Shown here: in pieces, positions 26,250-34,387 of the stretch
How positions within the stretch are numbered: position 1 is the first letter of the stretch
How the letters are laid out: every line of letters begins with the position of its first letter
DNA from: an uncultured bacterium
GTDB taxonomy: Bacteria > Bacillota > Clostridia > Lachnospirales > Lachnospiraceae
Direction of reading: 5' to 3'
DNA length: 46,398 bases
Assembly: GCA_947381965.1 (NCBI GenBank)
Contig: CANCXX010000037.1
Location: 1-46,398, forward strand
Made by a program: the position numbers and the translations under genes
The notes under the pieces: generated by a model
Databases searched by the model: none
Seen by the model: the letters and a program-made list of their open reading frames with translations, nothing else
Told to the model about the DNA's origin: nothing

Positions 26250-28112
26250 ATGCTGCTTGATAATATTAAGGGTGTCAATGATATCAAGAATGTGGAATCA
26301 TCAGATTACCAGGAACTTGCACAGGAAATACGAGATTTCCTGATCGAAAAAATATCCCATACGGGAGGACATCTGGGCTCTAATTTAGGTGCTGTTGAGC
26401 TGACTATGGCGCTGCATCTGGTATTAAATCTTCCGGAAGACAAGCTGATATGGGATGTAGGTCATCAGTCTTATACCCATAAGCTTCTTACCGGAAGGAG
26501 AAATGGGTTTGAAAATCTGCGGAAACTGGGAGGAATGAGTGGTTTTCCCAAACGAAAGGAAAGTGAATGTGACTGTTTTGACACGGGGCATAGTTCCACA
26601 TCCATTTCAGCAGGATTAGGTCTGGTAAAAGCAAGGGACATTCAAGGAGGCACCCATACGGTGGTTTCAGTGATTGGAGATGGCTCCCTGACAGGGGGAA
26701 TGGCTTATGAAGCACTGAATAACGCAGCACGGCTTGAAACAAATTTTATTATTGTTTTAAATGACAATAATATGTCAATTTCAGAAAATGTAGGCGGCGT
26801 ATCCAAATATCTGAATAACATTCGCACAGCAGAAACCTATCTGGATATTAAGGAAGGAATATATAATACACTGAAGGATATTCCCAGAGGAAATAAAGTA
26901 GTGGAGGGAATCCGTAAAGCGAAAAGCAGCTTTAAACAGCTGGTGGTTCCTGGGATGTTTTTTGAAGATATGGGTATTACCTATCTTGGACCTGTGGATG
27001 GACATAATATTCCGGCTATGATACGGGTTTTCCAGGAGGCAAAGAGAGCAAGAAATGCTGTGCTTGTCCATGTAATAACCCAAAAGGGGAAAGGGTTTTT
27101 GCCTGCAGAACGCCATCCTGCCAGATTTCATGGAGCGGAACCTTTTGATATTGAAAGCGGACTTCCTACAAAGCCAAGAAATACAGCCAGTTATACAGAT
27201 ATTTTTTCTACTGTTATGACGAAATTAGGCGCAAGGGATGAAAAGGTGGTAGCAATTACAGCTGCTATGCCAGATGGAACCGGATTAAAGCGATTCAGGA
27301 ATATGTATCCGAACCGCTTCTTTGACGTTGGAATTGCGGAAGAACATGCGGTTACTTTTGCTGCTGGCCTGGCTGCCGGAGGATTAAAACCGGTGGTGGC
27401 TATCTATTCTTCTTTCCTGCAGCGGGCCTATGACCAAATTCTGCATGATGTGTGCCTTCAAAAGCTTCCCGTAGTGTTTGCCATTGACAGGGCAGGGCTT
27501 GTTGGAAGCGATGGAGAAACACATCAGGGCATCTTTGATCTATCTTTTTTGTCTTCTGTTCCCGGAATATATATTATGGCTCCCAAAAATAAATGGGAGC
27601 TTTCCGATATGATGAAATTTGCTGTTACATTGGAACAGCCTGTGGCTGTCCGTTACCCCAGAGGGGAGGCTTATGCCGGGCTGAAGGAGTTCCGGGCTCC
27701 TATTGAACTGGGAAAGGCAGAACTTCTTTATGCGGAAGGGGGAGTTTGTCTGCTTGCAGTTGGCAGCATGGTGAAAACTGCCATAGAAGTGAAGGCGATA
27801 CTAAATGAAGCAGGGCATAAGTGCAGCATTATTAATGCAAGATTTGTAAAACCAATTGATGTTATGGCTGTAAAATGGGCGTCTGAAAATCATGATCTGA
27901 TTGTTTCCATGGAAGAAAATGTGGCCAGTGGAGGCTATGGGGAAAAAGTCAGGGACGCGATGGCACAGTCTAAAGGAAAGGCAGTTTTTTTGCAGATTGC
28001 AATACCGGATGAATATGTAGAACATGGCAATGTGGAAGAACTCAAACGCGAGGTGGGAATAGATTCCCGGACGATTGCTGAGAGAATAAAAAAAGAAATG
28101 GAAAACTTATAA
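26250..28112 (+). CDS. dxs: 1-deoxy-D-xylulose-5-phosphate synthase
   Basis: Dxs catalyses the first step of the non-mevalonate isoprenoid pathway, joining pyruvate and glyceraldehyde 3-phosphate with thiamine diphosphate. Motifs include SHTGGHLGSNLGAVELTMAL near residue 35, WDVGHQSYTHK, the thiamine-binding GDGSLTGGMAYEALNNAA, and the pyrimidine-domain EEHAVTFAAGLA. The 620-residue length is normal. An AAGGGTG site precedes the ATG. It follows ispA, so two isoprenoid steps are made from one transcript. Its stop overlaps the tlyA start by one base. Confidence 0.97.
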   Translation: MLLDNIKGVNDIKNVESSDYQELAQEIRDFLIEKISHTGGHLGSNLGAVELTMALHLVLNLPEDKLIWDVGHQSYTHKLLTGRRNGFENLRKLGGMSGFPKRKESECDCFDTGHSSTSISAGLGLVKARDIQGGTHTVVSVIGDGSLTGGMAYEALNNAARLETNFIIVLNDNNMSISENVGGVSKYLNNIRTAETYLDIKEGIYNTLKDIPRGNKVVEGIRKAKSSFKQLVVPGMFFEDMGITYLGPVDGHNIPAMIRVFQEAKRARNAVLVHVITQKGKGFLPAERHPARFHGAEPFDIESGLPTKPRNTASYTDIFSTVMTKLGARDEKVVAITAAMPDGTGLKRFRNMYPNRFFDVGIAEEHAVTFAAGLAAGGLKPVVAIYSSFLQRAYDQILHDVCLQKLPVVFAIDRAGLVGSDGETHQGIFDLSFLSSVPGIYIMAPKNKWELSDMMKFAVTLEQPVAVRYPRGEAYAGLKEFRAPIELGKAELLYAEGGVCLLAVGSMVKTAIEVKAILNEAGHKCSIINARFVKPIDVMAVKWASENHDLIVSMEENVASGGYGEKVRDAMAQSKGKAVFLQIAIPDEYVEHGNVEELKREVGIDSRTIAERIKKEMENL

Positions 28113-29005
28113 TGAAGGAGCGGCTGGATGTTTTGGTGGTAAGGGAAGGGCTGGCACCTTCCAGAGAAAAGGCGAAGGCCATTATAATGGCGGGCAATGT
28201 ATTTGTGGACGGTCAAAGGGAAGATAAGGCAGGAGCTTCTTTTGACCCTGAAAAAGTGCATATTTCATTGAAAGGCAGCTCCCTTAAATATGTGAGCCGG
28301 GGAGGGCTAAAGTTAGAGAAGGCAGCCAGGGACTTTTCTTTAGCGCTTAAAGGAGCTGTATGTATGGATATTGGCGCATCTACAGGCGGTTTTACAGATT
28401 GTATGCTTCAAAACGGTGCAGATAAAGTATATTCAGTGGATGTGGGGCATGGGCAGCTTCACTGGAAACTAAGAAACAATGAGAAAGTTGTCTGTATGGA
28501 AAAAACAAACTTTCGGTTTATGACACCGGAGAACATAAATGAAGCGCTGGATTTTGCATCTGTTGATGTCTCCTTTATTTCTCTCACTAAAATTCTGATT
28601 CCTGCAAGGTCGCTTTTAAAAGATACCGGAGAGATTGTCTGTCTAATTAAGCCACAGTTTGAGGCTGGAAGGGAGAAGGTTGGAAAAAAGGGCGTGGTAA
28701 GAGAGCCGGAAATCCATGAAGAGGTAATTAGAAAAATTGTGGATTATGCGGATTACATAGGTTTTTCTATTCTTCATCTGGATTTTTCTCCAATTAAAGG
28801 GCCAGAAGGAAATATTGAGTACCTGCTTCATTTGCGAAAGAATATGGTAAAAATGGAGGAAACCAGAAATATTACAGAAGCAGAGGGAGAAGAGCGGCTT
28901 TTAGAGATTATAGAGAATAAAAGTGGGTATTCCTGGAACCCGGAAATATCCGGGATGATTAATGAAGTTATTTTAAAGGCCCATAAAGAGCTGAAACAGC
29001 AATAA
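28112..29005 (+). CDS. tlyA: TlyA family RNA methyltransferase
   Basis: This TlyA-type protein (YqxC in Bacillus) has an N-terminal S4 RNA-binding domain (about 1-60: ERLDVLVVREGLAPSREKAKA) and a FtsJ-like methyltransferase domain with the SAM motif MDIGASTGGFTDCMLQ near residues 87-102 and LIKPQFEAGREKVGKKGVVR. Some relatives 2'-O-methylate 16S and 23S rRNA cytidines, and haemolytic activity was described historically. Which RNA is modified here cannot be read. It overlaps the dxs stop by one base, so translation is coupled. Confidence 0.93.
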   Translation: MKERLDVLVVREGLAPSREKAKAIIMAGNVFVDGQREDKAGASFDPEKVHISLKGSSLKYVSRGGLKLEKAARDFSLALKGAVCMDIGASTGGFTDCMLQNGADKVYSVDVGHGQLHWKLRNNEKVVCMEKTNFRFMTPENINEALDFASVDVSFISLTKILIPARSLLKDTGEIVCLIKPQFEAGREKVGKKGVVREPEIHEEVIRKIVDYADYIGFSILHLDFSPIKGPEGNIEYLLHLRKNMVKMEETRNITEAEGEERLLEIIENKSGYSWNPEISGMINEVILKAHKELKQQ

Positions 29006-29092
29006 AAATAATTTCTACAAACAATGAATGAGAACACAATCTGACATTTAGCGTTGGCGTTTTAGTAAGGCGCCAGGGCATGGAGGATTAAT

Positions 29093-29947
29093 ATGGAGCA
29101 TTTTTATGTGATAACAAATCCAAGAAAGGATGCCAATCTGGGGACAGCCCATTTTATTGAAGAGTATTTGAAACACAGGGGAAAAACCTGTATTGTGGAT
29201 ATGGGAACACAAAAGCCGGGAAGGGAAGGATACACTTATAAAGCCCAGATGAATGGTGAGGTAGACTGTATTCTTGTGCTGGGAGGGGACGGAACCCTGC
29301 TTCAGGCGGCAATTGATCTTGCAGACAGGGACATTCCCTTTCTTGGTATTAATATGGGAACGCTGGGATTTTTGACAGAAGTAAATAGGACAGGAATAGA
29401 AGATGCCCTTGAAAAGCTGATTTATGGTAATTATGACATAGAAAAGCGGATGATGCTTTTGGGAAAATGTTATGTGGGGGAACAGATTAAGGATGAAGCG
29501 AGGGCTTTAAATGACATTGTAATTACAAGAAAAGGGTCCCTTCAAATTATTAATTTTAACATTTATGTGAACGACCAGTTTTTACACCGGTATCACGCAG
29601 ACGGAATGATTGCCTCCACACCTACTGGTTCCACAGGATATAATCTGTCGGCAGGAGGGCCAATTGTGGAGCCAAAAGCGGAGGTTATTCTGCTTTCCCC
29701 TATCTGCCCCCATTCTATGCAGAACCGGAGCATTGTACTTGCTCCGGAGGATAGTATTACGGTGGAGATAGAAAGTGACAGGGACGGCAGGCAGATGGAG
29801 GTTGAAGCTATATTTGACGGATGCCATAAAGTGGCTTTACGGACTGGGGAAAGAATTGAGATTAAAAAGTCTGACAAGACTACCGGGATCGTTAAATTAA
29901 GTCAGGTAAGTTTTCTGGAAGTACTACACAGAAAAATGAACGATTAA
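29093..29947 (+). CDS. nadK: NAD kinase
   Basis: NadK phosphorylates NAD to NADP. The GGDG motif is present in VLGGDGTLLQAA near residue 63, followed by GINMGTLGFLTEV and the substrate-binding PTGSTGYNLSAGGPI, all typical. A GGAGG site lies six bases before the ATG. Placement between tlyA and argR is common in Clostridia. The 87-base spacer after tlyA holds a short G-C hairpin without a T run. Confidence 0.95.
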   Translation: MEHFYVITNPRKDANLGTAHFIEEYLKHRGKTCIVDMGTQKPGREGYTYKAQMNGEVDCILVLGGDGTLLQAAIDLADRDIPFLGINMGTLGFLTEVNRTGIEDALEKLIYGNYDIEKRMMLLGKCYVGEQIKDEARALNDIVITRKGSLQIINFNIYVNDQFLHRYHADGMIASTPTGSTGYNLSAGGPIVEPKAEVILLSPICPHSMQNRSIVLAPEDSITVEIESDRDGRQMEVEAIFDGCHKVALRTGERIEIKKSDKTTGIVKLSQVSFLEVLHRKMND

Positions 29948-29979
29948 CCGGACAGAAGCGTATTTTTTGGAGTATTGAT

Positions 29980-30432
29980 ATGAAAAAGAGCAGGCATCAG
30001 AAGATAAAAGAGCTGGTTGAACAGTATGAGATTGAAACCCAGGAAGAGCTGGCTGACAGGCTTAAGGAAGCCGGATATGCGGTTACTCAGGCAACTGTAT
30101 CAAGAGATATCAGAGAACTAAAACTTTCAAAGATTCCTATGGGGGATGGACGGCAGAAGTATACCATACTGATTCATAGCGATCATTATCTTAGTGATAA
30201 ATACATACGGGTACTTAGGGATGGATTTGTGTCAATGGACATGGCACAGAATATCCTTGTAATAAAAACCGTATCAGGAATGGCAATGGCTGTTGCTGCG
30301 GCTGTAGATGCCATGAAATTAAAGGAAATAGTAGGTTCCATAGCAGGAGATGATACCATTATGATGGCTATAAGGACCGTGGAAGATACAGAAATTGTTA
30401 TTGGAAAAATCCGTAGTGTATTGGAAGAATAA
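29980..30432 (+). CDS. argR: arginine repressor ArgR
   Basis: ArgR is the arginine-responsive hexameric regulator of arginine biosynthesis and catabolism. The N-terminal winged helix (about 1-70) has QATVSRDIRELKLSKIP, and the C-terminal oligomerisation and arginine-binding domain has the GSIAGDDTIMMAIR motif. The 150-residue length is normal. A GGAG site lies 9 bases before the ATG. It sits in the nadK-argR-recN order seen throughout Firmicutes, with no arginine genes nearby. Confidence 0.95.
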   Translation: MKKSRHQKIKELVEQYEIETQEELADRLKEAGYAVTQATVSRDIRELKLSKIPMGDGRQKYTILIHSDHYLSDKYIRVLRDGFVSMDMAQNILVIKTVSGMAMAVAAAVDAMKLKEIVGSIAGDDTIMMAIRTVEDTEIVIGKIRSVLEE

Positions 30433-30475
30433 ATACCGACTATGCGCTTGAGGGAAGGGCGTAAGGAGGAAGAAT

Positions 30476-32158
30476 ATGCTTGAAAGTTTACATGTTAAAA
30501 ATCTGGCGCTGATTGACGAACAGGAGGTAACCTTTTCATCTGGAATGAATATTTTGACTGGTGAAACGGGAGCCGGTAAATCAGTAATTATTGGTTCTAT
30601 TAATCTTGCACTTGGTGCAAAAGCAGGGAAGGATTATATACGCACAGGCGCTGACTATGCGTTGGTGGAGCTGGTGTTTTCCTTAAACGAGAGACAGTGT
30701 GCCATAATAAGAGAAATGGAATTGACTGTGGAGGAGGATAACACCCTTATTCTGCAAAGAAAAATAACATCAGGACGCAGCATCTGCAGGGTAAATGGGG
30801 AAAGTGTCAGCGCAGGCCAGCTAAAGAATCTGGCAGGCTGTCTTTTGGATATGTATGGACAGCATGAGCACCAGTCACTGTTAAAGCCTTCCGCGTCCAG
30901 AAAGATGCTGGATGATTATATTGGGGAGAAAGCGGCAGCGCTGAAGGAGCAAATAAAAGAGAGACTGGCCGATTACAGAAAAGTATTGGAAGAGCTGGAC
31001 GAACAGCAGTCAGATAAGGCTGTGAGAGAAAGAGAGGCAAAACTTCTTGAATTTGAGATTAATGAAATAGAAGCAGCCGGTTTAAATCCTGCAGAAGATG
31101 AACAGGTGGAAAAAAATTACCGGCGGATGGTTAATGCAAGAAAAATGAAAGAGGTAGTTTATGCCGTTCACAGTCTTACCGGCTATGAGACAGAAGGAAG
31201 CGCAGGTCTTGCCGTAGATCATGCGTTAAGGGAGCTTAAAACGTTAGGCAAATTTGATGCGGAAAGTGAGCCTTTGATTGCCCAGCTTACGGATATTGAC
31301 GATCTGTTAAACGATTTTAACCGTTCCATGGCACAATATAAGGACAGTCTGGAATTTGATGAAGAAGAATTTGTGCAGCTGGAAGAGAGATTGAATGTAT
31401 TAAATCATTTGAGAGATAAATATGGAAGTTCTTTTGAGGACATTTTAAACAGTCAGAAGGAAAAACAGCAGGAACTGGATAAATTAAATAATTTTGAGGA
31501 ATATAGAGAAAAGCTGAAACAGAAGGCGGACGCCCAAAAGGAAGAAATACTTGGGCTGTGCGAAAAGTTGTCCGTATTCAGGAAAAAGGCAGCAGTGCCA
31601 CTTGCTAAAAAATTAAAAGCGGCAATGGTAGACTTAAATTTTCTGGATGTGGAATTTACAATTTCAGTTACAGACGAAAAAGAGGAATTTTCTTCAGATG
31701 GATACAATAAAATAGAGTTTTTAATTTCTACGAATCCGGGGGAAGCTGTTAAACCCATGTGGCAGATTGCCAGCGGAGGAGAGCTTTCCCGTATTATGCT
31801 TGCTTTTAAAACCGTTTTTGCAGATAAGGATGAGACAGATACCCTTATTTTTGATGAAATTGATACTGGAATCAGCGGAAAAACTGCATGGAAGGTTGCG
31901 GAGAAACTGGGGAAACTTTCCAGGAACCACCAGATTATTTGTATTACACATCTTGCACAGATTGCATCCATGGCAGAGAGGCATTTTTTAATTGAAAAAG
32001 GCGTAAAAAATGAAAGAACTGTGACAGGTATCAGAGAACTGGCAGAAGAAGAAGCTTTAAGAGAAATGGCAAGACTTTTAGGAAGCGGGGAACTGACACC
32101 GGCTGTTCTTGGAAACGCAAAAGAAATGAAAGAAACGGCCCGAAAAGTAAAAGGATAA
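30476..32158 (+). CDS. recN: DNA repair protein RecN
   Basis: RecN is an SMC-like ATPase that gathers DNA ends during double-strand break repair. The Walker A motif GETGAGKS lies at residues 29-36, a long coiled coil occupies the middle (about 155-370), the ABC signature is ASGGELSRIMLAFK, and Walker B is TLIFDEIDTGISG. The 560-residue length is usual. A perfect AAGGAGG site precedes the ATG. A hairpin terminator follows at 32227-32257. Confidence 0.96.
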   Translation: MLESLHVKNLALIDEQEVTFSSGMNILTGETGAGKSVIIGSINLALGAKAGKDYIRTGADYALVELVFSLNERQCAIIREMELTVEEDNTLILQRKITSGRSICRVNGESVSAGQLKNLAGCLLDMYGQHEHQSLLKPSASRKMLDDYIGEKAAALKEQIKERLADYRKVLEELDEQQSDKAVREREAKLLEFEINEIEAAGLNPAEDEQVEKNYRRMVNARKMKEVVYAVHSLTGYETEGSAGLAVDHALRELKTLGKFDAESEPLIAQLTDIDDLLNDFNRSMAQYKDSLEFDEEEFVQLEERLNVLNHLRDKYGSSFEDILNSQKEKQQELDKLNNFEEYREKLKQKADAQKEEILGLCEKLSVFRKKAAVPLAKKLKAAMVDLNFLDVEFTISVTDEKEEFSSDGYNKIEFLISTNPGEAVKPMWQIASGGELSRIMLAFKTVFADKDETDTLIFDEIDTGISGKTAWKVAEKLGKLSRNHQIICITHLAQIASMAERHFLIEKGVKNERTVTGIRELAEEEALREMARLLGSGELTPAVLGNAKEMKETARKVKG

Positions 32159-32226
32159 AATAATAGCAATATTTGGAAGTAAAAAAACAAAATTCACAAA
32201 TTAAAATTTAAAGTTTTTCACATACT

Positions 32227-32257
32227 AAAAGGGACATACATCCGTATGTCCTTTTTT
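32227..32257 (+). terminator. terminator after recN / hairpin ahead of spoIVB
   Basis: An 8-bp perfect stem GGACATAC (32232-32239) with GTATGTCC (32244-32251) and a 4-base loop is preceded by four As and followed by six Ts (32252-32257). It closes the long nusB-recN transcription unit, and spoIVB starts 61 bases later. The A run on the left could also allow the same structure to work for transcription in the other direction. Confidence 0.9.
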
Positions 32258-32318
32258 GATAGTAAGCTGCCGTGCAGTTTCTATCAGATATCTGATTAAA
32301 AATAAAGGATGTGGAAAC

Positions 32319-33617
32319 TTGGAACGGTTATGTGAACCAACTCATGGCAGAATACAGATTTATAAAAGATTTTTATATGCTATGCTGGCATTTGGTATCA
32401 TTTGTGTGCTGCTTTCTGTTTATTATTTTATGTGGGTCAGTGTTCCATCCACCATCATGATTAAAGCGGGGGTGGATCAGGAATTGGATTTTAAAGTGCC
32501 TGCAACAGGAGAATTGTATAAAGAGGCAGTGGAAGTAAGCACAAGTACAGGCACTGATACAAAAGGCCGTATTCATATTAATTTGGGTAAAACGGTTACG
32601 GTAAAGGCAAGTCAGGTTGACCAGTATAAGTTGCAGCTAAAACTTTTCGGCTTAATACCACTTAAAGAAGTCAGTGTAGAAGTTATACAGAATTTACAGC
32701 TGAAACCAGCAGGAATTCCGATTGGCATATATGTGAAGACAAAAGGTGTGCTGGTTGTGGGAATAGGAGAATTTGAAGGGGAAAACGGACAGAAAGTAAA
32801 TCCGGGAAAGTATGTGTTTCAGGTGGGGGATTATATTTTAGAGATAAACGATGAAGAAATCAATGCCAAAAAAGAACTGATTGAGAGAATAACCCACAGT
32901 GACGGTCAGGAGATGGTATTCAAAGTACAAAGGGGCGATATGCAGATTGAAGTGAAGGCCCGGCCGGAACTGAATCAAAATGGAGAATATAAAATGGGAA
33001 TCTGGGTCAGGGATAATGCCCAGGGAGTCGGCACTATGACCTATATTGATGAGCAGGGATGTTTTGGCGCACTGGGACATGGGATTAACGATGTTGATAC
33101 CAGTACACTGATGACCCTTTCAAAGGGCACTTTGTACCATACGGAGATCATCGGGATTACAAAAGGAGCAACTGGTTCACCAGGCGAACTGACAGGATTT
33201 ATTGAATACGATGATAATAATATTATGGGAGACATAACGGCGAATACTCCAAGAGGAATATTTGGAATCTGTACGCCGGACACAATTGCAGATGCAGAGC
33301 ATGAATATCTGCCATTAGGACTTAAACAGGAGATAAAAAAAGGACCTGCACAGATAATCTGTTCTTTAGGTAATGGAACACGTTCCTATGATGTGGAAAT
33401 TACGAATATTAATCTGGAAAATGACAATATAAACAGAGGAATTGTTTTACAGATAACAGACCCGGAATTACTTATGGAAACGGGAGGAATAGTCCAGGGA
33501 ATGAGCGGAAGTCCCATTATTCAGGATAATAAACTGATTGGGGCTGTCACACATGTTCTGGTACAGGATCCTGCCAGAGGATATGGAATATTTATTGAAA
33601 ATATGCTTGTACATTAA
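32319..33617 (+). CDS. spoIVB: SpoIVB peptidase
   Basis: SpoIVB is made in the forespore and cleaves the SpoIVFA regulator, which releases activation of sigma-K in the mother cell. The product (432 residues from the TTG at 32319) has one N-terminal membrane helix (about 18-40), a PDZ domain (about 135-215), and the S55 serine-peptidase domain with His254 in LGHGINDVD and Ser396 in GMSGSPIIQ. The TTG start has AAAGGA 9 bases upstream. The open frame from 32256 would begin inside the recN terminator. Confidence 0.93.
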   Translation: MERLCEPTHGRIQIYKRFLYAMLAFGIICVLLSVYYFMWVSVPSTIMIKAGVDQELDFKVPATGELYKEAVEVSTSTGTDTKGRIHINLGKTVTVKASQVDQYKLQLKLFGLIPLKEVSVEVIQNLQLKPAGIPIGIYVKTKGVLVVGIGEFEGENGQKVNPGKYVFQVGDYILEINDEEINAKKELIERITHSDGQEMVFKVQRGDMQIEVKARPELNQNGEYKMGIWVRDNAQGVGTMTYIDEQGCFGALGHGINDVDTSTLMTLSKGTLYHTEIIGITKGATGSPGELTGFIEYDDNNIMGDITANTPRGIFGICTPDTIADAEHEYLPLGLKQEIKKGPAQIICSLGNGTRSYDVEITNINLENDNINRGIVLQITDPELLMETGGIVQGMSGSPIIQDNKLIGAVTHVLVQDPARGYGIFIENMLVH

Positions 33618-33656
33618 GTATTAAAATATTTTTTATTTATGTTCTGAATGGAAATA

Positions 33657-33683
33657 GCAAACGGCAGAAAATCTGTCGTTTGC
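33657..33683. terminator. convergent hairpin between spoIVB and the XRE gene
   Basis: A 12-bp stem (33657-33668 with 33672-33683, one G-T pair, loop AAA) lies 39 bases after spoIVB and 49 bases before the end of the opposing XRE gene. Neither side has a long T run, though the sequence is AT-rich. It probably ends transcription from one or both sides. Confidence 0.55.
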
Positions 33684-33732
33684 TTCAACCTTCCCCTTCT
33701 TGGTATCCGTATAATTTTCAAAAATATTTCGT

Positions 33733-34056
33733 TCACTCTTGCCGTATCCTTTTTAAATATCTGGAAAGCGCTTCATCAATAAATTCCAAGTCATCTTCGG
33801 ATAGAAGTTTTAGCTTGTCAACAATATTGTGAATGTGGTCTGGAGATTTTACACTGCTGTCAAAAAACTCCATTGGACTGATATTAAAGTAATCGCATAT
33901 TTCAAAAAAGGCGGATAAAGAAGGCGAGGTTCTGCCTGAACCGATAGACTGTATATAAGACTTGCTATGCCCAAGCTCAAGACTTAACTGATATTCAGAA
34001 ATATCGGCATACATTCTTAATTCTGTTATTCTGTCTCTAACAAATTTTTCATCCAT
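33733..34056 (-). CDS. XRE-family helix-turn-helix regulator
   Basis: A 107-residue DNA-binding protein of the XRE/Cro-C1 family. An HTH domain covers about residues 6-66, with YQLSLELGHSKSYIQSIGSGRTSPSLSAFFEICDYFNI as its core and a MEFF segment typical of small clostridial regulators. The C-terminal 40 residues form an amphipathic helix. The ATG (complement of 34054-34056) follows a GGGGTGATA site. It is divergent from the hybrid kinase over a 331-base spacer, which suggests local control of that kinase or of itself, but no operator can be read. Target unknown. Confidence 0.82.
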   Translation of the reverse strand: MDEKFVRDRITELRMYADISEYQLSLELGHSKSYIQSIGSGRTSPSLSAFFEICDYFNISPMEFFDSSVKSPDHIHNIVDKLKLLSEDDLEFIDEALSRYLKRIRQE

Positions 34057-34281
34057 ATTATCACCCCATAAAACAGTTTATATAAAAATGGCTAATTAAA
34101 TACCGCTTACAGTAGTAAAATTGTTTTAATTAAATGATTTCGAGGATATTTTAAGTATTTATTTGGCAATAAATGGCCTTTATCAAAGAATTTTGTCGGT
34201 GGGAGGGGATAAATCAAATAAAAGATTCATGATGCGGGATATCTTTTAACGCTCTGTCATAAAGAATTGAATATTGAAATA

Positions 34282-34310
34282 TTGACATAGGATTGTACGC
34301 TTGCTAAAAT
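34282..34310 (+). promoter_or_regulatory. sigma-A promoter for the hybrid histidine kinase
   Basis: TTGACA (34282-34287) and TAAAAT (34305-34310) with a 17-base spacer give a strong vegetative promoter, so transcription should start near 34317, about 70 bases before the start codon. The rest of the 34057-34387 spacer (331 bases) is AT-rich and holds the XRE 5' end. I see no gene, no clear operator and no convincing minus-strand promoter in it. Confidence 0.8.
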
Positions 34311-34387
34311 AATAACATTATGAATGTCCATGACCAGCCCATTGCTTATGGGAACAAATAGTATGTAAAGTACAGGAGGAAGCAAAA

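Noticed and set aside
29052-29075. Small TGGCG/CGCCA hairpin between tlyA and nadK
   Set aside because: Five base pairs with a long loop and no T run; not a credible terminator.
31453-32190. A 245-codon minus-strand frame antisense to recN
   Set aside because: The recN product is intact and typical there; the antisense frame is Ser/Phe-rich shadow coding.
32221-32227. CATACTA as a sigma-G-like -10 for spoIVB
   Set aside because: It lies upstream of the recN terminator hairpin and has no matching -35, so I did not call it.
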